The notes below the pieces were generated by a model. That model had not been told where the DNA came from and made no database searches. It saw nothing but the letters and a program-made list of their open reading frames with translations. Made by a program: the position numbers and the translations under genes. A stretch of DNA of 64,000 nucleotides from Semisulcospira habei (Eukaryota; Mollusca; Gastropoda; Semisulcospiridae): the NCBI GenBank assembly GCA_036245525.1, contig BTPG01000003.1:157884778-157948777 (forward strand), given 5' to 3'. This document shows positions 9,497-21,300 of the stretch, piece by piece; position 1 is the stretch's first letter, and each line of letters begins with the position of its first letter.

Positions 9497-12400
9497 ATGA
9501 CGACCACGACCGGACTCAACGTAGCATGCTGGAACATCCGAACCATGCTCGACACAGCAGACAGCGGACGCCCTGAACGTCGCTCCGCCCTTATTGCCCA
9601 TGAATTGCGGAGGTTAAACATCGACATCGCCGCGCTCAGCGAAGTACGCCTCCCGGAGGAAGGCAGCCTCCAAGAACTTGGCGCTGGCTACACCCTCTAC
9701 TGGTCAGGCAGGCCTGCATCAGAAAGACGGCTCTCAGGCGTGGGCTTCATGGTCAAGACCCCCATTGCGACTAAGTTGGAAAACCTACCAATGGGTCACT
9801 CCGACCGCATCATGTCCATGCGCCTCCCACTGAGACACCAGCAATACGTCACCCTTCTCAGTGTGTACTCCCCAACCCTCCTGGCAGAGCCTGCAGAAAA
9901 AGACAAGTTCTACTCTGACCTGCGCAGCCTCCTGCAGAGCACCCCCGCAGACGACAAAGTCATCATCCTTGGCGACTTCAACGCCAGAGTGGGCCAAGAC
10001 TCTGAAGCCTGGAAAGGAGTCCTCGGCAAGCATGGCGTTGGGAACTGCAATGACAATGGCCGCCTGCTGTTGGAGTTCTGTGCAGAACAGCAACTTGTCA
10101 TCACCAACACTACTTTCCAGCAAAAGGACAGTCGAAAGACCACCTGGATGCATCCTCGCTCCAAGCACTGGCACCTTATCGACTATGTCCTTGTGCGTCA
10201 GAGGGACCGCAGTGACGTCCTCCTCACCAGAGTGATGCCCAGTGCAGAGTGCCACACTGACCACCGCCTTGTCCGCTGCAAACTCAGGCTCCACCTCAAG
10301 TTGAAACCCAAGAAAAGAGGCCCCCTCAAGAAAAAGCTTGATGTCGCCAGCCTTCAGCGTGATGACAAGAAAGCTGCCCTTCAGACAGATTTACAGCGCA
10401 TGCTCAAAGACACAGTTGATCCAGCAGACTCCTCCCCTGAAACACTCTGGGAGCAACTGAAAACTGCTATTGTAAAATCTTCTGTGGAAGTCTTGGGCTT
10501 TGTTAGAAAGAGGAACAAAGACTGGTTTGACGAAAACGACGTGGAGATCCAGGAACTTCTAGCAAACAAAAGAGCCGCCCACCAGGCCCACCTAGCCCAG
10601 CCTTCCTGCCCTGTGAAGAAATCTGCCTTTCGCCTCATCTGCAGCAGTCTCCAGCTCAAGCTTAGAGAGCTCCAGAACGAGTGGTGGTCGAGACTGGCAC
10701 AGAGGACCCAGCTTTGCGCTGACAACGGTGACTACAGGGGCTTCTATGAAGCACTGAAAGCAGTGTATGGCCCTAGGCACCTGGTACAAAGTCCCCTGCG
10801 AAGCGCCGATGGACAGGCACTCCTCACAGATAATACCTCCATCTTGAACCGCTGGTCAGAATACTTTCAGGACCTCTTCGGCGCTGAGCGCACTGTTCAA
10901 GAAACAGTCATCCTCCAAATCCCACAGCTCCCACTAAAGGTTGAATTGGACGAACCGCCCACCGCCGAAGAGACCCACACAGCCATCCACCAGCTCAAGA
11001 GTGGCAAAGCAGCAGGCATTGACGGAATCCCGCCAGAGATCTGGAAACATGGAGGCCCAGCACTGCACAACAAGCTCCATGACCTCTTTCTCTGCTGCTG
11101 GGAGAAAGGAACACTACCAAAGGATCTCCGTGATGCAGTCATCATCACCCTATACAAGAACAAAGGAGAGAAATCTGAATGCTCTAATTATCGTGGAATT
11201 ACCCTGCTGTCCATTGCCGGGAAAATTCTCGCAAGGCTGCTCCTGAATCGGCTGGTACCTGCCATCGCTGAAGACCACCTCCCAGAGGGCCAGTGTGGCT
11301 TCAGAGCCAACAGGAGTACCACCGACATGGTCTTTGTGCTGAGACAGCTTCAGGAGAAGTGCCGCGAGCAGAACAAAGGGCTGTACGTAACGTTTGTCGA
11401 CCTAACAAAAGCATTCGACACTGTGAGCAGGCAAGGCATGTGGCAGATCCTGGAGCGACTTGGCTGTCCCCCAAAGTTCCTAAGCATGATCGTCCAGCTC
11501 CACGAGGACCAGCAAGGCCAGGTTAGACTCAACAGTAACCTCTCAGAACCATTCCCCATTATCAACGGCGTGAAACAGGGCTGCGTGCTGGCACCAACCC
11601 TCTTCACCATCTTCTTTAGCATGATGTTGAAGCAGGCCACAGTAGACCTCGACGATGACGATGCAGTGTACATCAGATATCGTCTCGATGGCAGCCTGTT
11701 CAACCTCAGACGACTGCAGGCCCACACGAAAACCCTAGACCAACTGATTCGTGAGCTGCTCTTTGCTGATGACGCTGCCCTTGTTGCACACACAGAGAGA
11801 GCCTTGCAGCGCATCACATCCTGCTTTGCAGATGCTGCCCAGCTCTTTGGACTCGAGGTCAGTCTGAAAAAGACAGAGGTACTACATCAGCCGGCACCCA
11901 AGGTAGAGCATCGCCCTCCCCACATCACCATCGGCGAGTCTGAACTGAAGTCAGTACACCAGTTTACCTACCTTGGCTGCATCATCACGTCAGATGCCAA
12001 GCTGGACAAGGAGCTTGACAGCAGGCTGGCAAAAGCGAACAGCGCTTTTGGGCGACTTTTCAAGCGGGTGTGGCACAATCAACAGCTGAAAACGGGCACC
12101 AAGATCAGTGTGTACAGAGCTGTCGTCCTCACCACCCTGCTGTACAGTTCCGAGTCCTGGGCCCTCTACCGCAACCAACTACGACTCCTCGAACGCTTTC
12201 ACCAGCGCTGCCTGCGTACCATCCTGGGCATTCACTGGAGTGACTATGTCACCAACGTCGAGGTCCTTGAACAGGCAGAAACTATGAGCATCGAGGCTTT
12301 GTTGCTGCGGACACAGCTTCGCTGGGCGGGGCACGTCTCCAGGATGGAGGATCATCGCCTACCCAAGATCACTCTGTTCGGCGAGCTTGCTACTGGACAC

Positions 12401-12724
12401 CGTGACAGAGGGGCACCAAAGAAGAGATACAAAGACGGTCTCAAGAAGTCACTTAGTGCTTGCCAAATCGACCACCGCCAGTGGTCTTCGCTTGCTGCGG
12501 ACCGTGACACCTGGCGCTCCACCATCTACAAGGCAGCCGTCTCCTTTGAGGACTCTCGCAGAGCTAACCTTAAGGACAAACGGCTCAGGAGAAAAAACCG
12601 AGTTGCCGTAACTCAGAACCCTGACCAGACCTTCCCCTGCAGCCACTGCGGTCGAACCTGCCTGTCCCGGATTGGCCTCCGCAGCCACGAAAATGCCTGC
12701 AGACGACGTGGGCAAGCCCTATAG
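9497..12724 (+). CDS. LINE endonuclease/reverse transcriptase polyprotein
   Basis: A 1075-codon ORF with no internal stop. Residues about 1-260 are an apurinic/apyrimidinic-like endonuclease: NVACWNIRTML near the start, AALSEVRLPEE with the catalytic Glu, LGDFNARVGQD at about 158, and a terminal TDHRLVRCKL. Reverse transcriptase motifs follow: SGKAAGIDGIPPEIWK, NYRGITLLSIAGK, GFRANRSTTDM, VDLTKAFDTVSR, NGVKQGCVLAPTLF and the catalytic LLFADDAALV (FADD at 756-759). After the thumb come QLRWAGHVSRMEDHRLP and a C-terminal CSHCGRTCLSRIGLRSHENAC finger (about 1048-1068, C2H2-like spacing). All catalytic motifs are present, so the protein could be active. The host uses it only as a parasite gene for target-primed retrotransposition. 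The start ATG at 9497 gives a complete endonuclease. Confidence 0.9.
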   Translation: MTTTTGLNVACWNIRTMLDTADSGRPERRSALIAHELRRLNIDIAALSEVRLPEEGSLQELGAGYTLYWSGRPASERRLSGVGFMVKTPIATKLENLPMGHSDRIMSMRLPLRHQQYVTLLSVYSPTLLAEPAEKDKFYSDLRSLLQSTPADDKVIILGDFNARVGQDSEAWKGVLGKHGVGNCNDNGRLLLEFCAEQQLVITNTTFQQKDSRKTTWMHPRSKHWHLIDYVLVRQRDRSDVLLTRVMPSAECHTDHRLVRCKLRLHLKLKPKKRGPLKKKLDVASLQRDDKKAALQTDLQRMLKDTVDPADSSPETLWEQLKTAIVKSSVEVLGFVRKRNKDWFDENDVEIQELLANKRAAHQAHLAQPSCPVKKSAFRLICSSLQLKLRELQNEWWSRLAQRTQLCADNGDYRGFYEALKAVYGPRHLVQSPLRSADGQALLTDNTSILNRWSEYFQDLFGAERTVQETVILQIPQLPLKVELDEPPTAEETHTAIHQLKSGKAAGIDGIPPEIWKHGGPALHNKLHDLFLCCWEKGTLPKDLRDAVIITLYKNKGEKSECSNYRGITLLSIAGKILARLLLNRLVPAIAEDHLPEGQCGFRANRSTTDMVFVLRQLQEKCREQNKGLYVTFVDLTKAFDTVSRQGMWQILERLGCPPKFLSMIVQLHEDQQGQVRLNSNLSEPFPIINGVKQGCVLAPTLFTIFFSMMLKQATVDLDDDDAVYIRYRLDGSLFNLRRLQAHTKTLDQLIRELLFADDAALVAHTERALQRITSCFADAAQLFGLEVSLKKTEVLHQPAPKVEHRPPHITIGESELKSVHQFTYLGCIITSDAKLDKELDSRLAKANSAFGRLFKRVWHNQQLKTGTKISVYRAVVLTTLLYSSESWALYRNQLRLLERFHQRCLRTILGIHWSDYVTNVEVLEQAETMSIEALLLRTQLRWAGHVSRMEDHRLPKITLFGELATGHRDRGAPKKRYKDGLKKSLSACQIDHRQWSSLAADRDTWRSTIYKAAVSFEDSRRANLKDKRLRRKNRVAVTQNPDQTFPCSHCGRTCLSRIGLRSHENACRRRGQAL

Positions 12725-12775
12725 AATCTTCGTTCGCGAAGTCAAGCCAAGAGAGAGGCTGTTCCGAAACACACT

Positions 12776-12776
<1 letters not shown>

Positions 12777-12852
<76 letters not shown>
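12777..12852. repeat. (CA)n tail of the LINE
   Basis: About 38 CA units directly following the LINE 3' UTR. It is likely the element's tail, later expanded. Confidence 0.9.
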
Positions 12853-12853
<1 letters not shown>

Positions 12854-12895
12854 ACGTCCCCATGCCTGCTCCAGCCGTGCACGCAGAGCGCATCC

Positions 12896-12986
12896 TTAAC
12901 CCTTTGGGTGTCGGTAGTGGTTTTAGTCTGGATGATTCCTACAGGAATCATCGCAACTAAAACCGCTACCGACAAGCAAATGGTTG
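12896..12986. mobile_element. Hairpin MITE, family 2
   Basis: TTAACCCTTTGGGTGTCGG at the left. The right end is decayed (gcaaatggttgg). The core gatgattcctacaggaatcatc is intact. Confidence 0.8.
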
Positions 12987-13206
12987 GTCAGCTATCGTCT
13001 CGGAACCTGTCACAATTATAACCTATCGCAGTGGCCTACGGAAATATTTTTCACTGGGTGAGCCCAGCGTGCCTCACATGTTACTTTGCAGCCTCCAAAA
13101 CATCAAACAAGGTGGTTTTTTGTTTTTTGTTTTTGTTTGTTTGTTTGTTTGTTTGTTGTTGGTTTTTTTTGGGGGAAGGGGGGCAGCAACAGTTTAACCT
13201 CGAAAA

Positions 13207-13325
13207 ATCAAAGAACTGAGGGGGCTGGGTGGTGGGGTGGGGTGGTGGTGGTGGTGGGTGGGAGCGGGGAGGGGGGGGACCCGGGGGACAATGGGGGGTG
13301 GGGGTGGGGGTGGGGGGGGGGGGTG
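13207..13325. repeat. G-rich low-complexity block
   Basis: GGTGG/GGGG-rich sequence, potentially G-quadruplex forming. Confidence 0.8.
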
Positions 13326-13881
13326 AGGCAGGCGACAGTCAAACCTCGTAAAATCCCAAAGCCGTATTTCGTTCTCCAAATAACCAATAACAAGAATAAA
13401 TTTCATTTTACTAATTTTGTTGCACACAAAAATTCGTCTGGTCCTGACAAAAGATGTTTTTTCGCGGGCGCATACAAACTGATTATAATTCAGTATTACT
13501 GATGTGTAAACAGCAACCGCCTACATGACCGGTTGTAAAGCAAAGTCTGTGCATGCATACACAATACCAGCCGAACAGATTACATGTCCCAAACAGCAAA
13601 GTGTCTTTGAACTGTATTGTTTTGCATGCCGTGGAAAATTAGTTTCTACTTTTTGGGCCGGGAGTAAAAACCAAAATGTCGTCTGCTATGCGACAGCCAT
13701 ACCAGCATTGCGACGGCGCACACGCTCAAAGGCGCCTGTCACGTTAATGTAATACGGACAGTACGACGGTTTCTTCGCGTGAGCCTTCGTGTGCCCGCTT
13801 AAATAAAATACAATTCGTTGTACCTCTGGCACAGCGAGATCATGCCGGGCACGACGGATTCACGCGAAGGTACCGTGGTTG

Positions 13882-13932
13882 TATACTGACGAGCAACAAA
13901 AAAATGCCGCATTACTTTTGCTCGTCAGTATA
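13882..13932. repeat. Inverted repeat with 15-bp arms
   Basis: tatactgacgagcaa and ttgctcgtcagtata separated by about 21 bases, about 570 bp upstream of the LHFPL start codon. Confidence 0.8.
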
Positions 13933-14497
13933 TTACACCAATCACATGTGGTTATGCGTCGGGAGCCTTTGCACGGGGAGAATTCGACTGGCGGCCGACG
14001 TGAATAGCGCCCCAACTGAAACCCGTCCGACCGGTCGCCTGTCACCAGAAATAGCACGGCCGGCCGTGTTGTTGCCGTTCTTTCTGGCGACACAGCGGTA
14101 AAGAGGCGCTCACGTTGTATGATGTATACCGGGCCTCACCCTGAATAACGGGGATACACGGGGTGTTTATTTTGTACTGACCGTCAACTGACCAGCGTCC
14201 AGCCGGTGTGAATACTTACGAACCGTTTTTGTTACTGATGAATCGATGAGGTAAAACTGGTTTATATTCTCTGACATACAGTGACAGTACGTGTTATTTA
14301 CCCCGTAGCACCAGTCGAAGAACCACCCAGCCCACTTTGTGTGCTGCGTAAACTGTGTACACCGTTTGGAGATCCGATCAAAACACCCGGTGGTCATCAG
14401 TAGTACGACGTCGGGTACTGGCCCCTCGTTCGTCGTGGTCTGGAACCGACCTGCGTGACGAATTTGTGACCAAGCGTGACTGTAATCTGTAAGCAAG

Positions 14498-14788
14498 ATG
14501 GAGCACGAGGTGGCCTACTCCACGGAGCTGACCAAGATCCACCATACCAACTACGTGCGCAACTCGCGTGCCATCGCCGTGCTATGGGGCATCTTCACCG
14601 TCATCTACGCCATCCTCAACATCGTGGTCTTTATTCAGCCACAGTGGTTCGGCGACACAGGCGAAAGCGATCTGCCTGGCTTCTTCGGCCTGTGGCGCTA
14701 CTGCGAGCTGCTGACTGACGGCTCTTCTGATTACAGCTGTAAGGGAGACTTCCTGGAGTTCTCCGGGATTGACAACCCATCATTCCAG
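14498..14788 (+). CDS. LHFPL: LHFPL exon 1
   Basis: Start ATG ([10 protein letters not shown]) through NPSFQ; donor CAG|GTACAG. Contains membrane segment 1 and the first extracellular loop. Ends in phase 0. Confidence 0.93.
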
Positions 14789-14932
14789 GTACAGCCTAGC
14801 TACTGACTTGATTGATTGATTGATTGATTGATGATTGTGTGTGTGCGTGTGTGTGTGTGTCTGTGTGTCCGTCTGTGTGTGTGTGTGTCCGTCTGTATGT
14901 GTGTGTGTCCGTCTGTATGTGTGTGTGTGTGC

Positions 14933-14987
<55 letters not shown>

Positions 14988-15256
14988 CAGGCTCTGTCTC
15001 TCAGTTTTTAATGCACACACCACATAGGCACTCAAATAACGGCATTAACCCATGTAGCCATGGGCTGATAAAGGGACAAAAGATGGACATGTATCATGAA
15101 ATCCATTAACAATGCGAACAGAATGTATGATTTCATCAATATAACAATTTGTCAATGTATAAACCAAGGAAACATACAAGTCTTCACAGCTATATTCCAT
15201 TCAGCCCTGTCCATGGTGTATTGTTTCTATAATCCCTGTTGGAGATGGTCTTGCTG

Positions 15257-15300
<44 letters not shown>

Positions 15301-18300
15301 TGTATCGTCGTGACACTCCAACAATAATTCATGCAGTTGACACAACCAGTACTTTCTGCCTCCTATTCGTGGGTAAAGCGGCGGTGCTGTTGCTTTTAAG
15401 CATGATCTGTTATGTTTTTTGTTTGTTCTTTTTTTCCCCCTCTTCTCCAGCTATCAATTACACGACTACAGGTCAGCCTCATTATATTGCCATACCTGGG
15501 ATGCGCGTTATTGGCATTTGCTTTAATGTGGTGCTACACTTCCTTAGGCTTGTGAAGAAGAGACACACACAGTAAGCAAAAGGTCCTCTGGCCGACTCCA
15601 GCCTTCGTTGGCCCGCGCACGGCGGCCGTGCACGGGCCAACTAAGGCTGGAGTCGTCCAGAGGACTTTTTCGATCACATTGAGCCGCAGACCCAACCGCC
15701 TTATATCCGATTTCGCCATACATGTATTTTGATAGGCGTTAATACTCAGGTTGACCTGTACATATTGCTGTGTGTGTAGGCCGCCTCCCTGTTCGTGGGC
15801 ATCGCGGCGCTGCTGTTCCTGATAAGTGTGGCCTGTTTCCTCCTCTTCTTCTTTCTCAACACCGCCACCGTCCTCAAGATCTGCGGGTGGTTCCAAGTTG
15901 TCGGAGGTCAGTAGCCAGCATCTTTCCTAGCCAAACAACCCCCAGAGTTCTGCAACACGCACAGATCTCCAAGAGCCCCCGTATATGCTGGGGCTCATGA
16001 GGATCTGTACCTGTTGGTAGCCGTGGTCCCCATGGTACCAAGATCCTCAGCGTATCCTCGACTCTCTTTGGGCAGACCGGCAGTTTGCCGGCGATGTGTT
16101 CAGCAACACAATTTCTTTCAGTTCAATGGCAGTGAAAAGGTTTACGTGGGAGGGGGTGGGGTGGGGGGTGGGGGGTGGGGTGGGGGGTGGGGGGCGGATG
16201 TGTGTGTAAATTTTATTTTCAATGACTGTCGGTTTATTTTAAAATCACAAAAGTTGTATAGAGATACACTGATTCTACAAGACTTTGTCGGTCATTATTA
16301 TAACTATTTTTCCTTCTTTTTTTTTTTTTTTTTTTTTTTACGAAGTAGGAAATACTTAAAACGTGCACAAGAAAATTCCAGCAAAGGAAAAAACAACGTT
16401 AAAGGATAAGTACAACATGATGTATGACATTTTCAGATAAAGCCTCTTTTTAAAAAAAAAAATCTCTATGAAAATTTCACAAATCAGTCGTTTCGTAGTC
16501 TCCTTGTCCTTTAAAAGCGTGTTTTTTTACTTTCTTGCGATTTTTTTTCATTTCACACGCTTGGCAGCCACATTTTTTTTTTGTCTGAATTTCACGCGCA
16601 CATTAAACACACCTTACAATTTTTTAACTCTGTACAAAGCATGGTAACGACTGAATCACTGACCCAATCCAGTTCTCGTACGAGTACAGTGTCCGTGTTC
16701 AGATTAGCCCTTTGGCTTCCAGAACTAAATGACTTCCATTCTACAGAATGGAAGCCATTTAGCCCTTGGAGTCAAAGGGTTAACTACACATTCTCGTGGT
16801 TGTTTTAGAATTCTCTGCACGGTTTCCTAGCGAGCAAAGCAAACTGCAGCGGGCCGTGTTTGTAGTGGGTGTACGTGGGCAAATACAACGGGCGCACCTT
16901 GATGACGGCTGCGCGCGGGTAGTCTCAGCTGTCATCATAGTCGCTGTGTACTTCGTCTCCAACCCAGATCATTGAACCCCAACACCCTGCAGCAGGAGAT
17001 GTATTGACTATGATAATTCAAGGGTAGTGCCAGATTAGCTTGGCGCCTTCAGGCGCCAAGCTAATCTGGCACTACCCTTGAATTATCATAGTCAATACAT
17101 CTCCTCCAGCTGGCACATGGTCGTTAGGTGACGCCTAAAAAATTGGGAAAGTTAAGTGCTGCCGTGGGGTTAATTGGGATGGAAACGCGGCCGATCTCTG
17201 CAAGCATAGATTCTCTTGAGCTCTTGTCGCCTGCAGGGTCTCATGAGAACCTTCGTTTCTTGCATAATTATATGGAACGGTTCACTGAGCTGGTAGTCAG
17301 TCTGTGACTGTAGCTAATTGACCAATGTATAGCAGATCCTGATCAGAAGATGGGACATCAAGAAATAAGTCAGTGTGACTGTACTCAAAATGTGTTTCTT
17401 GGTATCGCTATATTGTTATTTTATAACCCTGCAACGAAAGGATAGCTAGCGATAACTGAAAGAGCACAAACGTGCGGTTAATGAGGTGGCACGTCCCAAG
17501 CAAGCCCTGTCGGTAAGCATCATGATGTCGGACATTTCCACTTTTCCATTTGCTGCCGTGAGATGGCCTCAGTCGCCTGCTCGGCGTTAAACCCAACTAA
17601 CTAACTTACTTTTCCATTTGACATGTTTTCGATTCTCATTGAAGGCAACTCGCTACATTCTCGTCCTGTGTAAAACCACCCTCATTCCCCTCTCCCCGTC
17701 GTCACCATCACTCCAGGTTTAGTCGTGACACGTCAATCGCACGTACTGCTTAAAAAGTGGACATTTCTGCTGGACCAAACGCCGCCTCACTGCCCCCCCC
17801 CCCCCACCCCCCACCCCTCTCAACACACACACACACACACACCTAGTTCGTGACACACCATTCTTACATACTGACTAAAAGTGGACACTTCTATCTGCTG
17901 GACCAAACGTCTGTCTCGTTCTTCAACGCCTATCTCCAAATTCCCCCCCCCCCCCCCCCCCACCACTACCAAAAAATAAAAAATAAAGAAAGAAGAAGAA
18001 GAAGAAGACGGATACAGTGTCCCTGGCATGCTCTTAAGTAACAGATGTAAACCTCCCCCAGTGCGCAAAATGCTTTCAGGCCGAGGTAGGCCACAGTGGG
18101 ACCGTGCGCGGACCCACTGAGGTCGACTTCGGCCCGAAGGCCTTTCGTACTGGGCAGTGATTTCTTCTGTCTCTACCGGCAAGACGCATAGACTCCCGTG
18201 AGCTCCGGGTGTTGCAGAGGCTCATGAGAATCTGTGCCCCTTGCAGACGGCTGAGGGACTTGTAAGGTTGTAAATAAGCGACCTTTTCACACACAAGTGT

Positions 18301-21300
18301 GAGGAAATGGCCAAGACACGGAGGTTGGTAGCCCCGTCGGGGAAAGTAGACACCTTTAGCCTAGAGAGTCGATTTTCAGTGTGTCCCATCTGCGTTACAT
18401 TTCGCACAACCGGACGGTGGGACCTGAGACAGTCACATATTCACGCCAACGCCAACAACAAACACAATGCACAAAGATTAATTGGACTGCCAGACATTCC
18501 ATACAAAACGTTCCTCTTCTCAACAAACCAAGAACACATTGAAAAACTGCACATCCATCAGTGATAAACATACTGACCCGAAAATGTTCCGTCACAGCAA
18601 TAACTTCTATGACTTGGTAGGAAGGTAATATAACGAACCATCATTGCTAGAGTAAGCAAATACCACCGTTCCCACCCCACACCACCTACCTTAAAAAGAA
18701 ACCAACATAAACAAACAAACAAACAAACAAACAAACAAACAAACAAACAAACAAAAACGGATGTCCAGATGCCGGTCATGTCCGTCTTTTCTGTTTCTTT
18801 TTCATCCATTTCAAGTTCTACCAGTGGACGCAATTTTATTTCCTTGAAAGCAGGGCAGATTCAACATCGAACAATTCCATAAAACCAAGGAACGTGCATA
18901 TGAATAGGACCAGCAAGAGGCAAAGAACCTCATGAGCCCCCGCATATGCGGGGGCTCATGAGGTTCTTTGCCTCTTTCAGTTGGGTTGTGCTCGCATTTT
19001 TCCGGAAGTGAAGGAGTTAACAGTTATGATAACCCAATGACTGAACAACAGGTCCTTGAGCTGACGTCGGCCCTAGGGACGATTTGCTCAATCGGACTCC
19101 TGTAAATGCAAACGCATTCTTTAAATCCCGGATTTCTAGGAGTTGTATGACAATATGTTTGGATTCCACTTGCGCATCCGTTTAGAATGGACATCCCGCT
19201 TCGAACCTGTTGGGGCGCCCTCGGCATCCTAGAATAAGGCCATGGATTTTCGGCTTGCCAGTTGCGATCTAGTCTGTGATGATCCCAGTCCAACTCTTAA
19301 GAGGCACTGATCCTCATAAGCCCCGCACTCTGTATCCATGTCCATAAGCGTAGTATTTTGGAATGGTGACTTTATAGATTGTTTATAGGAGTGTGTTGTA
19401 TTTTTTAAAAAAAATACTTTTTGTAAATTGCGTTTTGGTAATTATTTTTGTTCAGTTAGTTTTTATTAAGCGCCTAGAGCTCTAATCCGAGATTAGGCGC
19501 TATACAAGTACACATTATTATTATTATTATTATTATGTTTTGTTGGACCGACGGAGTGGGGCTGTCCGACGATCCGCGACCAATGACAGTGAAAGGGTTA
19601 AAAACCAGACGCACACGTCCACGGACCGTATGCATGTCACGCCATTCTCCGTGCTAATGAGCCATTTTGGTTAATGGTCACACATCTGAGACTGATTTAA
19701 CGGAATGCATGACCTATTTTAGCGGCCTAATGATTCATTAAATTTAATGGTGGCAAAAAGCCTAGGGACCGCCAATAGATGCAGGAGAATTTCGTGCATG
19801 GGTGGCTATTTTCAGTTCTCGTTGGATGTCTGCCCAGCGAGGAAGATAAAAGACAGTTAGTCCAGATTCGTGAAAAGCGAGATTTTTATAGCAGCTGTTT
19901 ATAAAGCACGAACTGCGCAAGCGCCCACTTGTCAAAGCGGAAGGAATTCCCTCCAGTCTAAACATAAAGTAGCCCTTAACTAATGGCACGGTTTTTTGAC
20001 AACGTGCATTGCAATTAGATTCCGTACAAATGGTCCATTTACAAATGACCGTTTAGTCCGAATGACCATTTACTTTTAATGATGCAATGTGCATATGGCC
20101 CCAGCACAAAGTTCATCCATTAAAATTGTGTTTAACCCCTTCACTGCCAGCAGACTCAATTGTGTCTTTAAAACCATTGCAAGTACGAAGCCAAATAACT
20201 AGCTCATCAGTCCAAGGACCCTGACATTATACAGCCATCAAGAAGCAAAGGACACCGTGAGCTCTGAAGCGTCTGTCCCAGTACGTGAAAGGACATCGGG
20301 TTGACGTCGGTCGCAGTGGGCGGCCGCGCACGACTGTGCGCGGGCCCACTGCGGCGGACTTCCGCCCGATAGCCCTTTGCGGCGGTACTGTGGTGGGGTT
20401 TCATGGCGCTGAGGTTCTTTGCCTCTTGCACTGGATAGGTGAGCATCTCTCCAGCTTCATTTTCTTTGCGTGTTTCACCAGCCGTGTTCGTGTTCCTGGG
20501 GTGCGTGATCTACCCAAGCGGCTGGGACAGCAATGCAGTACAGCGCGTGTGCGGGCTGGGGTCGGGCAAGTACCATATCGGCACGTGCGGCATGCGCTGG
20601 GCGTACATCCTCGCCATCATCCTCATCTTCGACGCCGCCATCCTGGCCATTCTGGCTTTCGTGCTGGCCGCCAAACAGGCGAGACTCCTGCCCGAGATCT
20701 ACAAGACGGAGAAAGGTGAGGGCCGCAAATCAATCAAACCTGACACCGGTAGATGCCGGACCATGATTGCTCAAGGGTAACGCCAGATTAGCAAGGCGCC
20801 TATGGAAAATAATTTTAAAAAATAACTGAATCATGGTCCATCCATTCATAAACTGCAAGCGATGCGTGTTCGACTGAGGACATCGCGGCATGCATTGCTC
20901 GCTGCTTACAAGTCGGGCCCAGGTTTAGTACCAGATCGTGTGCACAGGTATGCGATTTTAGACCTTGGCGCGGGGCCGCTCAAGGTCGTAAGCGGCTGTC
21001 TAAAACCACATACCTGCACACATATTAGGGTTTGGGGGTGGAGAAGTGGGGACACGCGCAGTCCGAATCTGCGTTACTGGTCGGCATTGGTCGGAAGGGG
21101 TGTGATGGGGGGGTGGAGGGGGTGAGGTGGGTTATACTGCAATAACCATGTGCCCAGGAAAGAACAGTTTTAGATACATCCGGCATTGGGGAGATGATTT
21201 TACATCACTCTTCATCAACTGACCAAATTATATTATAATAATATATTGTATTATATATTGAGGAAACGTATGTTCAGAGTTCCACGGAAAAAGCCTGGAG

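Larger units (their letters stand above)
8824..12852 (+). mobile_element. Near full-length APE-type LINE (RTE-like)
   Basis: A 5' UTR of about 670 bp (8824-9496), one long ORF, a short 3' UTR and a (CA)n tail form a complete-looking non-LTR retrotransposon. The 5' limit comes from comparison with 63825-64000, where the same sequence (gggcagtgggcagatg onward) starts abruptly at a rearrangement junction. A small hairpin (gcagatgt, acatctgc) lies at the very start. A single endonuclease/RT ORF without RNase H and with a simple-repeat tail fits the RTE superfamily. No target-site duplication was found by eye. Confidence 0.85.
12987..14497. other. Region upstream of LHFPL; no coding gene seen
   Basis: Holds (TTTG)n at 13133-13156, a G-rich low-complexity block at 13207-13325 and an inverted repeat at 13882-13932. 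The promoter and 5' UTR of the downstream gene should lie here, but no TATA box or initiator can be assigned with confidence. Confidence 0.5.

Noticed and set aside
9785..12893. Minus-strand open frames across the LINE
   Set aside because: They are antisense shadows of the 1075-codon ORF, with no recognisable protein motifs.
12585..12975. Frames of poly Cys-Val or Thr-His
   Set aside because: Direct translations of the (CA)n microsatellite.
15096..15575. 159-codon frame in LHFPL intron 1
   Set aside because: It crosses a (TTA)n microsatellite coding for poly-Tyr and has no homology. The exon before and after splice without it.
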